64,000 nt of DNA from Sporomusa acidovorans (GTDB lineage: Bacteria; Bacillota; Negativicutes; Sporomusales; Sporomusaceae): positions 1 through 64,000 of the forward strand of contig NZ_FNAM01000017.1 of assembly GCF_900101845.1 (NCBI RefSeq), in the 5' to 3' direction. Position 1 is the stretch's first letter; every line of letters starts with the position of its first letter. The position numbers were made by a program, and so were the translations under genes. The notes beneath the pieces were generated by a model, which was given only the letters and a program-made list of their open reading frames with translations, did no database searches and was not told the origin of the DNA. Positions 14,720 through 23,894 of this stretch are shown here, in pieces.

Positions 14720-15976
14720 ATGGATCTTTTTGACTTTACGGCTAAGAAAAAAAATACGCATGAACCGCTTGCAGTTCGTATGCGGCCCCGAAATCTGGAC
14801 GAATTCGTCGGTCAAAAGCATTTATTGGACAAGGGAAAGCTTTTACGCACGCTTATTGAATCCGACCAGATCCAGTCGATGATTCTGCAGGGACCACCCG
14901 CCACAGGTAAGACCACATTGGCGACAATTATAAGTTCCATGACAAATGCCGAGTTCGTTAAATTAAATGCGATTTCACTTGCAATCGCGGAACTCAGGTC
15001 TATACTGGAAAAGGCCCGCGAGAATCTCAAATATTACCAAAAGCGTACTATCGTTTTTATCGACGAAATTCACGCGATGAAATCCAATGTTCAAATGTCT
15101 CTTCTGCAGGCTGTAGAGGATGGTACATTCATCTTGATTGGAGCAACTACGGAGAGTGTTACGCATGACATAATCCCGCCATTAACCTCACGTTGCAAAG
15201 TCTACACCCTCTCCCCCCTGGCTCCAATTGATATCAAAAAAATTATTAATTCGGCACTTACTGATTCTGAACGCGGTCTTGGAAGCCACCAACTTAAAAT
15301 TGACGAATCCGCCTTAAGCTACGTCGCTGATATCTGTAATGGTGATGTCAGGAGTGCGCTCAACGCTTTAGAAGTTGCCGCCTCTTCACTTAAAGACAAC
15401 GAAACAATTGATCTCAATACAATTCAGCAGGCATTTGAATTCCGGCTTAACGGTATCTCCACGACTGATTTTTATGATCTTACATCTGCTTTCATAAAAT
15501 CAATGCGTGGCAGCCAGACTAATGCGGCACTGTACTGGCTGGCTCGACTGTTGGTATCAGGCGTAGACCCTATTTTCCTAGCCCGCAGGATCGTAATTCA
15601 TGCTGCTGAAGATGTCGGCTTGGCTAATCCTCAGGCACTTCAGATAGCTGTTGCGGCAAAACAAGCTGTAGAATTCATTGGTATGCCGGAAGCCCGCATT
15701 CCTTTGGCAGAAGCGGTTATCTATATCTCTGAAAGCCCTAAGTCCAACTCAGCCTACAAAGCAATTCATTCAGCATTAGAACTGGTCAAAAGGACCCATC
15801 CTTATCCGGTACCAAATCAGCTAAAAAATTCTACCGGTCTGTACGTCAATCCCATTGACACTCCTGGAACTCCCCTTGCTTATCTGCCGGTTGAATTAAA
15901 TGAGCCGAGCCTCTACACACCACAGAATTCGGGAATGGAAGAAAAAATTTTTGCTAAATATAACCAAAAAGTTTAG
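14720..15976 (+). CDS. rarA: Divergent RarA/MgsA-like AAA+ ATPase
   Basis: A 418-residue clamp-loader-like AAA+ ATPase of the RarA/WHIP family, which acts at stalled replication forks. The start is set at the second ATG (GAAGGGA site upstream); another lies 33 bases earlier. Walker A is GPPATGKT (58-65) and Walker B is VFIDEIH (112-118). The C-terminal part with HAAEDVGLANP and PxAEA-like motifs is typical. It departs from the family consensus: GPPA instead of GPPG, and the usual HRFNK..QD helix after Walker B is replaced. It occupies the normal rarA-cymR-iscS locus but on the plus strand, convergent with a gene remnant and the 6S RNA. Confidence 0.8.
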   Translation: MDLFDFTAKKKNTHEPLAVRMRPRNLDEFVGQKHLLDKGKLLRTLIESDQIQSMILQGPPATGKTTLATIISSMTNAEFVKLNAISLAIAELRSILEKARENLKYYQKRTIVFIDEIHAMKSNVQMSLLQAVEDGTFILIGATTESVTHDIIPPLTSRCKVYTLSPLAPIDIKKIINSALTDSERGLGSHQLKIDESALSYVADICNGDVRSALNALEVAASSLKDNETIDLNTIQQAFEFRLNGISTTDFYDLTSAFIKSMRGSQTNAALYWLARLLVSGVDPIFLARRIVIHAAEDVGLANPQALQIAVAAKQAVEFIGMPEARIPLAEAVIYISESPKSNSAYKAIHSALELVKRTHPYPVPNQLKNSTGLYVNPIDTPGTPLAYLPVELNEPSLYTPQNSGMEEKIFAKYNQKV

Positions 15977-15978
15977 CA

Positions 15979-16218
15979 TTATTCTCCCACTATACGCGCC
16001 AGTATTTCAATCGTATGGTTAATATCTTCACGAACAATTCAATGATGGGTCACCATACGAATTTTATAATCGCCAAACTGACTTACTCTAACTCCCTGTT
16101 CTGCTAACCGAATGGATAATTCAGCGGCAGTTTTACCAAGCGGCCGCGTATCTAAAATAATGCGGTTTGCCAACAGGCAAAATAACCCGTCCGGCAACTG
16201 GTTATAGTGAAACGTCAA
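15979..16218 (-). pseudogene. C-terminal remnant of a low-specificity threonine aldolase
   Basis: The minus-strand frame reads as the tail of a PLP-dependent threonine aldolase: NRIILDTRPLGKTAAELS, then RLAEQGVRVSQFGDYKIRMV and THH, followed by an in-frame TGA and continued homology (IVREDINHTIEILARIVGE) to the final TAA. The N-terminal three quarters are missing, and an upstream in-frame stop (16219-16221) closes the frame. Both truncation and the internal stop show it is dead. It converges with rarA with only 2 bases between stops. Confidence 0.75.
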
Positions 16219-16266
16219 TTATTGTCGAAAAATATTAAATTGTAAAATACGGCTACAATAAGTAAA

Positions 16267-16304
16267 TAGACCATCATTGCGGCATTACCGTTAATGATGG
16301 TCTA
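16267..16304 (-). terminator. Terminator hairpin downstream of 6S RNA
   Basis: A perfect 12-bp stem (16267-16278 with 16293-16304; TAGACCATCATT/AATGATGGTCTA) and a 14-base loop, followed on the minus strand by TTTACTTATT. The U-tract is imperfect, but position and stem fit the end of the 6S RNA precursor. Confidence 0.6.
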
Positions 16305-16324
16305 ACTGTAGATATATGAGGCAT

Positions 16325-16535
16325 TAAGCACACCCAATCCCCACTATGCCGTACTGTCTCTGTTTTGAACCTGCCCGCGGCAGGTGGGTGCTCTCCTGAT
16401 TATTTTATGTGTCCCCCAACGAACAAGGGCATACATGCTGTAACCAGAGCCAAGCTCCCGCAGTAAATGTGTTGGCTCAAAACATATAGACATTACACGC
16501 ACACAGCAGGGTATGAGCGTGATTCTTTAGTTCGC
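16325..16535 (-). ncRNA. ssrS: 6S RNA (SsrS/BsrA type)
   Basis: A roughly 200-base minus-strand RNA immediately downstream of aspS, the known neighbourhood of BsrA in Bacillus. It has the expected long rod: the 5' CCCTGCTGTG (16502-16511) pairs with the 3' segment at 16333-16348 through about 10 pairs including G-U. An outer CACGCTC (16515-16521) pairs with GGGTGTG near the 3' end. Conserved-looking 6S blocks TTTTGAGCCAACA, GGGAGCTTGG and GAGCACCCACCTG...CAGGTTCAAA are present. It has its own sigma-A promoter and a downstream hairpin. 6S RNA binds the housekeeping RNA polymerase. Exact ends are estimates. Confidence 0.85.
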
Positions 16536-16540
16536 TTTTT

Positions 16541-16569
16541 ATATTATCAAATAAATCACACAATTGCAA
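16541..16569 (-). promoter_or_regulatory. Sigma-A promoter of 6S RNA
   Basis: TTGCAA (16564-16569) and TAATAT (16541-16546) on the minus strand with a 17-base spacer. The predicted start near 16534-16535 matches the 5' end expected from the closing stem of the RNA. Confidence 0.75.
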
Positions 16570-16608
16570 GAGTTTCCGGTAAGGAATATTATTCCAACCG
16601 CATTTTTC

Positions 16609-18438
16609 TTACTTTTTTGCAACTACTGTTGATTTGATAAACAGTTCTTTAAGTTGGCGTGTCCCAACATCAGACGGTGCCTGCATCATCAAATCGGCAG
16701 CGCTTTGTGTCTTGGGGAAAGCGATTACATCCCGGATGGAAGCACGTTTCGCCATCAGCATTACTAACCGGTCTAGGCCAAAAGCAATGCCGCCATGGGG
16801 TGGCGTACCATACTCAAAGGCTTCCAGCAGGAAACCGAATTTTTCAAGCGCTTCTTCCGGTGAAAGACCAATCGCGGAAAACACCTTTTCCTGAATGCTG
16901 CGATTATAAATTCGCAGACTGCCACCGCCAAGTTCAATCCCGTTGAGCACCATATCATAGGCTTTGGCTTTAATTTTTCCTGGTTCTGCCCCTAAGTATT
17001 CTACATCCTCATCGCGGGGTGAGGTAAACGGATGATGCATGGCTACCCACCGTTTGTCCTCTTCATCAAATTCAAACATTGGAAAATCAGTAACCCACAA
17101 GAAAGAGAGTTTATCCGGATCTATTAAGTTAAGACGGCGTCCCATCTCCAAGCGGAGTTGTCCTAAAGCAGCGGCTACAACTTTGGGCTTATCGGCAACA
17201 AATAAAAGTAAATCGCCAGTTTCGGCCTGTGCAGCTGCCGTCATTTTATTGATCGTATCTTCACTGAAGAATTTGGTAATCGGTGATTTCAATCCTTCAT
17301 GCGTGTAACAGATCCAGGCTAATCCTTTAGCGCCATAGGTAGCAACAAAGTCTACGAGACCGTCAAGTTCGCGGCGGGGTGCATTGGCATAGCCTTTAAC
17401 ATTTATACATTTAACCTGCCCGCCGTTTGCCAGTACCGTATCAAAGACTTTAAAACCTGAATTTCTAAAGATAGCCGATAGGTCAATGAGTTCCACGCCA
17501 AAACGAAGATCAGGCTTATCAGAGCCATAACGCGCCATAGCGTCCTCATAGTTTAACCGCGTAAATGGTGTAGCAACATCAGCACCGATGCATTCTTTAA
17601 ATAAATAAGAAATCATTTGCTCCATGAGCGATAAAATTTCATCCCGCTCAATAAAGGACATTTCTATATCAAGCTGGGTAAATTCTGGCTGACGGTCGGC
17701 CCGGAGATCCTCATCACGGAAACAACGGGCAATTTGAAAATAACGTTCCATCCCGGCTACCATTAACAATTGCTTATAAATTTGCGGGGATTGCGGCAGG
17801 GCATAGAATTTTCCCGGATTTACACGGCTGGGAACCAGATAGTCCCTAGCGCCTTCCGGTGTGCTCTTAGTAAGAATTGGTGTTTCTATTTCCATAAAAT
17901 TATGTTTGTCTAAAAAGTCCCGCATTGATTTGGTTACCCGATGTCTCAGTTTAAGATCCTGCTGCATTTCCGGACGCCGTAAATCCAGGTAACGGTATTT
18001 TAACCGTAAAATCTCGTCAACATCAATGTTGTCTTGAATATAAAAAGGTGGTGTTTTTGCCGTATTTAATATTCTCAATTCACTGCCATTGACTTCAATC
18101 ATCCCTGTATCCATATTGGGATTAATCGTACTTTCGGAGCGAGCCTTTACAACACCGCATACAGCCAGTACATACTCATTACGAACCATCTCGGCCTTAT
18201 TAAATGCGGTTTTATTAACATCAGGCGAAAATACCACCTGGACAATGCCAGAACGGTCACGCAAATCAACGAAAATAAGCCCGCCATGGTCACGGCGCCT
18301 TGAAACCCAGCCGCACAGGGTAACTTCCTCCCCTGTATGGTCCTTATTTAAATCATTGCAGGCATGAGTTCGTTTAAGCCCCTGCATGGTATCAATTGTA
18401 TTTGTAGATTCATAGTCAGCTGTTCCCAGTTGTGACAT
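16609..18438 (-). CDS. aspS: Aspartate--tRNA ligase
   Basis: A 609-residue class IIb synthetase of the bacterial type. An N-terminal OB-fold anticodon-binding domain ([20 protein letters not shown], about 42-61) precedes the catalytic core with the GAD insertion domain and the class II motifs ([27 protein letters not shown] near the end). The start shares a base with the hisS stop (TAATG) and is served by GGAG inside hisS. This gives about 17 extra residues before the usual (M)[10 protein letters not shown] start. Whether it is the discriminating or the Asn-mischarging form cannot be judged without the rest of the genome. Confidence 0.95.
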   Translation of the reverse strand: MSQLGTADYESTNTIDTMQGLKRTHACNDLNKDHTGEEVTLCGWVSRRRDHGGLIFVDLRDRSGIVQVVFSPDVNKTAFNKAEMVRNEYVLAVCGVVKARSESTINPNMDTGMIEVNGSELRILNTAKTPPFYIQDNIDVDEILRLKYRYLDLRRPEMQQDLKLRHRVTKSMRDFLDKHNFMEIETPILTKSTPEGARDYLVPSRVNPGKFYALPQSPQIYKQLLMVAGMERYFQIARCFRDEDLRADRQPEFTQLDIEMSFIERDEILSLMEQMISYLFKECIGADVATPFTRLNYEDAMARYGSDKPDLRFGVELIDLSAIFRNSGFKVFDTVLANGGQVKCINVKGYANAPRRELDGLVDFVATYGAKGLAWICYTHEGLKSPITKFFSEDTINKMTAAAQAETGDLLLFVADKPKVVAAALGQLRLEMGRRLNLIDPDKLSFLWVTDFPMFEFDEEDKRWVAMHHPFTSPRDEDVEYLGAEPGKIKAKAYDMVLNGIELGGGSLRIYNRSIQEKVFSAIGLSPEEALEKFGFLLEAFEYGTPPHGGIAFGLDRLVMLMAKRASIRDVIAFPKTQSAADLMMQAPSDVGTRQLKELFIKSTVVAKK

Positions 18439-19703
18439 TACTTCTCCATCCCCTCTGAAATCATGTGTACCAGTTCAGCCTTATTGATTAGTTCCTGGCT
18501 GCCCGTTTCCATGTTTTTTAACATTACTTTTTTCTCTGCTAACTCATTTTCGCCAATAAGCGCCACATATTTGGCCGGGTATTTATTGGCATACTTCATC
18601 TGCGCTTTCAAACTGCGGTTCATATAATCCATATCAGCAGCGATACCTGCTCGACGAAGTTCGGTTACTATCTGAAAAGCCATTGCCTGGGAGGCATCCC
18701 CCAACGGCGCAACAAAAACGTCAATCTCATTCTCGGTTGTAGGCAGCAAATCTTGCTTTTCCAGTGCTAAGAGTACCCGTTCAATTCCAATGGCAAAACC
18801 AATGCCGGGTGTTGGCTGCCCACCACACTCAGCAACCAGTCCGTCATAACGTCCGCCGCCACATACGGCGCTTTGCGCACCTAATGGCGAATACTGAATT
18901 TCAAAAGCAGTTTTAGTATAGTAGTCAAGTCCGCGTACCAATCGCGGATTTAACGCATACTGAATTCCCGCTGCCGTTAAAAGTTCTTTTAGACCGGCAA
19001 AATGACGGCTGCATTCCTCACATAGACAGTCTACCATGTGAGGAGCTCCTTGGGAATGTGTTACGCAAGTCTCATTTTTACAATCCAAAATGCGCATAGG
19101 GTTACGATCAAAGCGTGATTGACAATCTGAACACAAGTAAGATATTTTATCCCGGAAAAATTCCTGCAGCTTTGCGCGATAAATTGGCCGGCATTGCGGG
19201 CAGCCAACCGAATTAATGAGTAATTTTAAATCGCTTAGTCCTAGTTTATAAAAAAATTCTACAGCTAAGCTAATAATTTCCGCATCAATAGCCGGTCCCG
19301 GCGCACCAATGGCTTCAATGCCAAACTGGTGAAACTGCCGATAGCGGCCGGCTTGCGGACGATCATATCGAAACATGGGACCAATATAAAATAACTTCGT
19401 TGGCTGAGGTCCTCCATACATTTTATGCTCTAAATACGACCTAACAGCCGCTGCCGTATTTTCAGGCCGCAAGGTGACGCTGCGTTTTCCGCGATCAATA
19501 AAAGTATACATTTCTTTCTCAACAATATCAGTGGTCTCCCCAATACCACGCAAAAATAGTTCCGTGTGCTCAAAGATTGGGGTACGAATTTCCTGATAAG
19601 TAAACTTACGACATACTTGACGAATAATTTTTTCTACATACTGCCAGTTTTCGCTACTGCCAGGCAATATATCCTTGGTTCCCCGTGGTCCGGTTGTCAG
19701 CAT
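18438..19703 (-). CDS. hisS: Histidine--tRNA ligase
   Basis: A 421-residue class IIa synthetase. Visible landmarks are [12 protein letters not shown] at the N-terminus, the motif 2 region [19 protein letters not shown], the two His-specific motifs LVRGLDYYT and [11 protein letters not shown], and the C-terminal anticodon-binding domain. The order hisS-aspS is the standard Firmicutes arrangement and the genes share one base. It follows hemZ with only a 2-base gap, so it is probably carried on the fur-hemZ transcript. No His T-box leader is present. Confidence 0.96.
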   Translation of the reverse strand: MLTTGPRGTKDILPGSSENWQYVEKIIRQVCRKFTYQEIRTPIFEHTELFLRGIGETTDIVEKEMYTFIDRGKRSVTLRPENTAAAVRSYLEHKMYGGPQPTKLFYIGPMFRYDRPQAGRYRQFHQFGIEAIGAPGPAIDAEIISLAVEFFYKLGLSDLKLLINSVGCPQCRPIYRAKLQEFFRDKISYLCSDCQSRFDRNPMRILDCKNETCVTHSQGAPHMVDCLCEECSRHFAGLKELLTAAGIQYALNPRLVRGLDYYTKTAFEIQYSPLGAQSAVCGGGRYDGLVAECGGQPTPGIGFAIGIERVLLALEKQDLLPTTENEIDVFVAPLGDASQAMAFQIVTELRRAGIAADMDYMNRSLKAQMKYANKYPAKYVALIGENELAEKKVMLKNMETGSQELINKAELVHMISEGMEK

Positions 19704-19705
19704 CT

Positions 19706-21292
19706 TTAATCCTCCTCATGGTCGCCATACAATCTTGAAAGCAGTGTATTTCTTTCGTTCAAATATATATCTAAATTTTTTATGTAGGAAAAAACATCTT
19801 TGGCGTTATACGAACTTTGCAACCGCCAATTTTGAGTATTTACCGCCTTGGTTCCCGCTGCCGGGCCAATACCGATAATAGTTTGCCTTTCTTCCATAAT
19901 TTGAATATTATAAAAGCAATCGGTTGCCGGTTTGGCATAACCGACATTTTCAAGATTACCTGTCATATATTTCTGACGGTACAAATAGTAAGGATGCATA
20001 TTCATTTTGGCAGTATAGGCAGCCGCAATTTTCAACATAGAATGAGTTATTTCCTCATTAGGCAACACTTGTCCTGCCAGTATGCCTGCACTCAATGACT
20101 CCTTCAGGATAGAGCCACGTTTCAAAGCTAGCGTATGAACCGTAATGTTCTCCGGATTAAGCAAAGCAATTTGCCGCATGGTATCATCCATATCAGCCTG
20201 ATTCTCTCCCGGCAATCCGGCAATAACATCCATATTGATGACAGGAACCCCTGCATGGCGAATTTTAGCGAATATATCTATTATATCCTGAACTGTATGC
20301 CGCCGTCCAATCTGTTTTAATGTTTTATCCTGCATTGTCTGCGGATTTATACTTGCTCTGTTAATTCCATATTGACGGAACACATCAATTTTTTCATCAT
20401 CAATACTGTCAGGCCTGCCAGCCTCAACAGTAAATTCCCGGGTCGTTATCCCCCAAAAAGCCTTCTTTATTAACGCCAATAAACCGGCCAAGTCGGTTGC
20501 CGTCAGGCTTGTAGGCGTTCCACCGCCCATATAGATATTTTCAACCGCCAAGTCAAACTTGGCAACCAAATTTGCTGCACTCTCTATATCTTTCATAATT
20601 GCCCGCAAAAAAGTATCAAGCTGTTCCCGGCGTTCCGGCAAAACATAAGCAGGAAATGAGCAGTATAAGCATCTTGATGGACAATAAGGTATACCAATGT
20701 AGACGCTTACCTTTTTATTTCCTGTATTTTTGCCCGGAGTTGCAATGACCGGCCGCTGGTGGATAGCAATATGCGTAACTAGTTCCGCTTTACAGGTCTC
20801 CGCCGCATACTCTTTTTCAAGCCTTGTGATAATTTCAGAAGGGCTAAAGCCCTGATCAAGTAATCGATGAACAATTTTCGTTGGACGGACACCCCGGAGA
20901 ATCCCCCACGGACCGGGATTTGATTTTGTTATCGTCCGCATTAAGGCTAGTACATTAAGCCGCACTAAACGCCGTATAAGTCCTGTCAGATCTTCGGCTT
21001 CATCGCATTTAGCATGTTCACTGGATATAAGTCGATATTCACAGGCAGTCAACTGGTTTCGGTTGTTCTTGGAATCACAAAAATCGATGGTTACTTTAAC
21101 CTCTACCTTATCTTGTTCACACTGAACCGCACAGGCTACAAGCAAACTGCCAGCCTCTAATTCGCTTACCTTAATTGACCCCGGAAAGTCCGCAGCGGCG
21201 ACCTTAAACAAAGCCATGGTATCACGTACCGCAGCCAGAACATCAACAGTTGTACCCATGTTAGGAGCAAGTACGAAATTATCAAACTTCAC
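19706..21292 (-). CDS. hemZ: Coproporphyrinogen III oxidase-like radical SAM protein HemZ
   Basis: A radical-SAM enzyme of about 528 residues in the HemZ/HemN-like family, proposed to oxidise coproporphyrinogen III anaerobically. The SAM [4Fe-4S] motif is CxxxCxxC in IPYCPSRCLYCSF, about 205 residues in, preceded by the HemZ-specific N-terminal domain and followed by YMGGGTPTSL and the HemN-type core. The start is uncertain: a GTG at 21292 overlaps the fur stop by 11 bases and has AGGAG somewhat far upstream; an ATG at 21322 lacks a ribosome-binding site. Fur just upstream links the gene to iron status. Confidence 0.85.
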   Translation of the reverse strand: MKFDNFVLAPNMGTTVDVLAAVRDTMALFKVAAADFPGSIKVSELEAGSLLVACAVQCEQDKVEVKVTIDFCDSKNNRNQLTACEYRLISSEHAKCDEAEDLTGLIRRLVRLNVLALMRTITKSNPGPWGILRGVRPTKIVHRLLDQGFSPSEIITRLEKEYAAETCKAELVTHIAIHQRPVIATPGKNTGNKKVSVYIGIPYCPSRCLYCSFPAYVLPERREQLDTFLRAIMKDIESAANLVAKFDLAVENIYMGGGTPTSLTATDLAGLLALIKKAFWGITTREFTVEAGRPDSIDDEKIDVFRQYGINRASINPQTMQDKTLKQIGRRHTVQDIIDIFAKIRHAGVPVINMDVIAGLPGENQADMDDTMRQIALLNPENITVHTLALKRGSILKESLSAGILAGQVLPNEEITHSMLKIAAAYTAKMNMHPYYLYRQKYMTGNLENVGYAKPATDCFYNIQIMEERQTIIGIGPAAGTKAVNTQNWRLQSSYNAKDVFSYIKNLDIYLNERNTLLSRLYGDHEED

Positions 21293-21731
21293 TTTTATTT
21301 CGGCACTCCTGACAATATCCATAAAACTTTACTTGATGATCAATAATCGTAAAATTACTATTTTTAGCGATCATATTTTCAAGATCTTCAAGTAAGTCAT
21401 CGGCAAATTCGATTACCTTGCCGCAAGTAAGACAAATGAGATGATGATGATGATGAGGGGAAGTGTTTTCATTGAGTTCATAACGGCTGCGGCCATCACC
21501 AAAATCCATTTTTTGCAATACATCTAACTCACTTAATAACTCAAGCGTACGATATACTGTCGCTAAACCAATATCGCTGGATTGTTGCCGTACGATGTTG
21601 TGCACATCTTCAGCGCTTAAGTGTTTACCACGGTTATCAATAAACACCTGTAAAATAATCTGACGCTGCGGCGTAAGCTTATAATCCCGTTCTCTAAATT
21701 TCTGGCGCAAACTAGATAAATCAAAATTCAT
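21282..21731 (-). CDS. fur: Fur family ferric uptake regulator
   Basis: A 149-residue metalloregulator. The start is the ATG at 21731 with AGGTGA upstream; a longer frame would run into the preceding gene. The winged helix holds the DNA-recognition helix in IGLATVYRTLELL (about 52-64); FGDGRSRYEL and a run of five His (HHHHH) precede a CLTCGK zinc site, matched by CQEC near the C-terminus. The pattern is closest to Fur rather than PerR or Zur, although the subclass needs comparison. It precedes and slightly overlaps hemZ, coupling iron sensing and haem synthesis. Confidence 0.88.
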   Translation of the reverse strand: MNFDLSSLRQKFRERDYKLTPQRQIILQVFIDNRGKHLSAEDVHNIVRQQSSDIGLATVYRTLELLSELDVLQKMDFGDGRSRYELNENTSPHHHHHLICLTCGKVIEFADDLLEDLENMIAKNSNFTIIDHQVKFYGYCQECRNKSEV

Positions 21732-21738
21732 AAAAATC

Positions 21739-22803
21739 TCACCTGTCTTTTTTATCATCATCAAGGTACCAAAGGTGGCGAAGCAGCACTTTCAAAAGCG
21801 CGGCAACAGGTACGGCTAAAATCATACCTGGAATACCATATAATTGACCGCCAATCAACAAACTGATAATGATCAGTGTGGGATGCAAGTCTATTGTATG
21901 CCCCATAATATTAGGGACAACTATGTGGTTTTCGATTTGATGAATGATTATGTAAAAAGCAGCTACTTTTGTTGCCAGTATCGGTGACACCAAATAAGCA
22001 AGCATGAGGGCGGGAATGGCTCCAATAATCGGGCCAATAATCGGAATCGTCTCGGTGAGGGTAGCTAACAGCCCTAAAACCAATGGATAATCTACTCTTA
22101 GGAAGTACATGCCGCTAAACACTAAAAGCCCCATGATTACACTGATCAGCACTTGACCCCTAATATAGTTACTGACGACTATGGCCATCTCTTCAATGAC
22201 ATTGACTACCTTCACTTCTAACGTTGGCGGAAAAAGAGCGATGAATTCATCCTTGAGGTTTTTCCAATCCTTCAGAAAATAGTAAGCCAGCACAGGAACA
22301 ATTACCAATTCCACGATTTGGGTTGCAAATGCCAATACTGTGTTTAGCGCATTACGCGTCAAACTTACAGCATAAGACGCCGCTTCCCCCAGTCCGTTGA
22401 CAATGAGTTGGCGAACATTGTCCGGTACCTGAGCTAAATTGGCTTGCTGCTCAATCAACAGCGTCAAATCTCTAATTTTAATTATAAGTCTAGGCAAATC
22501 AACAACAAATTTATTAAATTCATTAATAAACGGCAGCAGAACAAATGTCGTCACAAGGGTAAGAAGCAGGCCCGCTAATAGAAAAACCAGCAGAATAGCG
22601 ATCCCTCTCGGCAAATGATGTCTCCGTGCCCCCAAAGGTATGTCCACAATAGCGTTCACAAAAGGATTTAGGACAAAAGCCACAATGACAGCTGCAATAA
22701 TAGGCAAATAGATCGGGGTGATTTGACTAAGCATATACAGGGCTAAAACTAAAATGACAATTTTAATCAATACAGCAGGAGATTTGATCATCATTCTATC
22801 CAT
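21739..22803 (-). CDS. AI-2E family transporter, second copy
   Basis: A 354-residue polytopic membrane protein paralogous to the one at 9140-10165, with the same plan: N-terminal hydrophobic pairs, a long extracytoplasmic loop, then PVLAYYFLKDW, NYIRGQ and LTETIPIIGPIIGAIPA. Its start shares a base with the stop of the upstream metallo-hydrolase gene (TAATG), and it ends 7 bases before fur. Substrate unknown. Confidence 0.83.
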   Translation of the reverse strand: MDRMMIKSPAVLIKIVILVLALYMLSQITPIYLPIIAAVIVAFVLNPFVNAIVDIPLGARRHHLPRGIAILLVFLLAGLLLTLVTTFVLLPFINEFNKFVVDLPRLIIKIRDLTLLIEQQANLAQVPDNVRQLIVNGLGEAASYAVSLTRNALNTVLAFATQIVELVIVPVLAYYFLKDWKNLKDEFIALFPPTLEVKVVNVIEEMAIVVSNYIRGQVLISVIMGLLVFSGMYFLRVDYPLVLGLLATLTETIPIIGPIIGAIPALMLAYLVSPILATKVAAFYIIIHQIENHIVVPNIMGHTIDLHPTLIIISLLIGGQLYGIPGMILAVPVAALLKVLLRHLWYLDDDKKDR

Positions 22804-23429
22804 TATTGAATAAACGGATTCCGCTTACGTTCCCAGCCGATACTGGTTTCTGGCCCATGCCCCGGCAAAACTTTAATATCATCATCCAAAATCAGCAATT
22901 TGTTTTTTATGCCATTAATGAGTTGACTGGAAGATCCTCCCGGAAAATCAGTCCGGCCAATCGATTCCGCAAATAAGGTGTCACCGGCGAAAAGCACCTT
23001 TTCTGCATCAGCCAAAAGGCATATACCGCCGGGCGTGTGTCCGGGCGTATGCAAAACTTTAAAATCAATATTGCCGATAGATATCATATCGCCATCATTA
23101 AGCAAACGATCAGGTGGCTGGCAAACAAATCCTCCACCAATATACATGGAAAGATTAAGCTGCGCACTTGTCAACATACCGGCATCTTCATAATGAATTA
23201 AAACCTTGGCACCAGTGGCCTGTTGAATCGCATCATTAGCACCAATATGATCGGCGTGACCATGCGTATTAATGATATACTCTACTTTAAGTTTAGCCTT
23301 ATTAATCTCTGCCAGTATGGCTTCCGGGCTTCCTCCCGGATCAATTACCCCTGCCTGTAAGGTTTTCTCGCAATAGGCGATATAGCAATTTGTTCCAAGC
23401 TGGCCTACTCCCAAATGAATTATTTTCAC
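22803..23429 (-). CDS. Metallo-beta-lactamase fold hydrolase (glyoxalase II-like, YqgX type)
   Basis: A 208-residue MBL-fold hydrolase. The metal motif THGHADHIGAN (55-65) supplies HxHxDH; later ligands lie in HTPGHTPGG, AGDTLF and the final LPGHGPET. The short length without a C-terminal HAGH domain fits the YqgX-like glyoxalase II/thioesterase group. The likely role is thioester hydrolysis in methylglyoxal or thiol detoxification, not beta-lactam hydrolysis. It is linked to relA-dtd upstream. Confidence 0.85.
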   Translation of the reverse strand: MKIIHLGVGQLGTNCYIAYCEKTLQAGVIDPGGSPEAILAEINKAKLKVEYIINTHGHADHIGANDAIQQATGAKVLIHYEDAGMLTSAQLNLSMYIGGGFVCQPPDRLLNDGDMISIGNIDFKVLHTPGHTPGGICLLADAEKVLFAGDTLFAESIGRTDFPGGSSSQLINGIKNKLLILDDDIKVLPGHGPETSIGWERKRNPFIQ

Positions 23430-23444
23430 CTAATCACACTCCTA

Positions 23445-23894
23445 TTAAAATAGCCGTTTACTGTCAAGCAATATAGTTACCGGTCCATGATTAGTCAACC
23501 GCACAATCATTTCAGTCTGAAACTGTCCGCAAAATACATGTATCCCCATGTTGCGGCATAATTGTACAAAAGTCTCATATAATGCCATGGCATTTTGCGG
23601 TGGAGCGGCCGTATCAAAACTTGGACGGCGTCCCTTGCGGCAATCACCATATAAAGTAAACTGGGATACTACCAGTAATTCACCATTTATGTCTTTTAGA
23701 GATAAATTCATTTTTCCCGCTTCATCAGGAAAAATTCGTAAATTTACAATTTTTTCCGCAAGATACTTCGCATCTTGCTCAGTATCATCTTGTCCGACTC
23801 CTAAAAATATCGTCAAGCCTGCTTGAATACTGGATATTTCCTGCTGATCTACTGTAACGCTGGCACAGTCGGATAATTGAACAACAGCACGCAA
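23445..23894 (-). CDS. dtd: D-aminoacyl-tRNA deacylase
   Basis: A 149-residue homodimeric proofreading enzyme that cleaves D-amino acids (and Gly from tRNA-Ala) off tRNAs. The SQFTLYGD motif (about 77-84) and the cross-subunit Gly-cisPro motif in NHGPVT (about 134-139) are present. It begins immediately after the relA stop, the conserved relA-dtd pair of Firmicutes. Confidence 0.95.
   Translation of the reverse strand: MRAVVQLSDCASVTVDQQEISSIQAGLTIFLGVGQDDTEQDAKYLAEKIVNLRIFPDEAGKMNLSLKDINGELLVVSQFTLYGDCRKGRRPSFDTAAPPQNAMALYETFVQLCRNMGIHVFCGQFQTEMIVRLTNHGPVTILLDSKRLF

Noticed and set aside
21732..21764. Longer fur start (MMMIKK)
   Set aside because: It overlaps the preceding AI-2E gene and has no ribosome-binding site, whereas the ATG at 21731 has AGGTGA.
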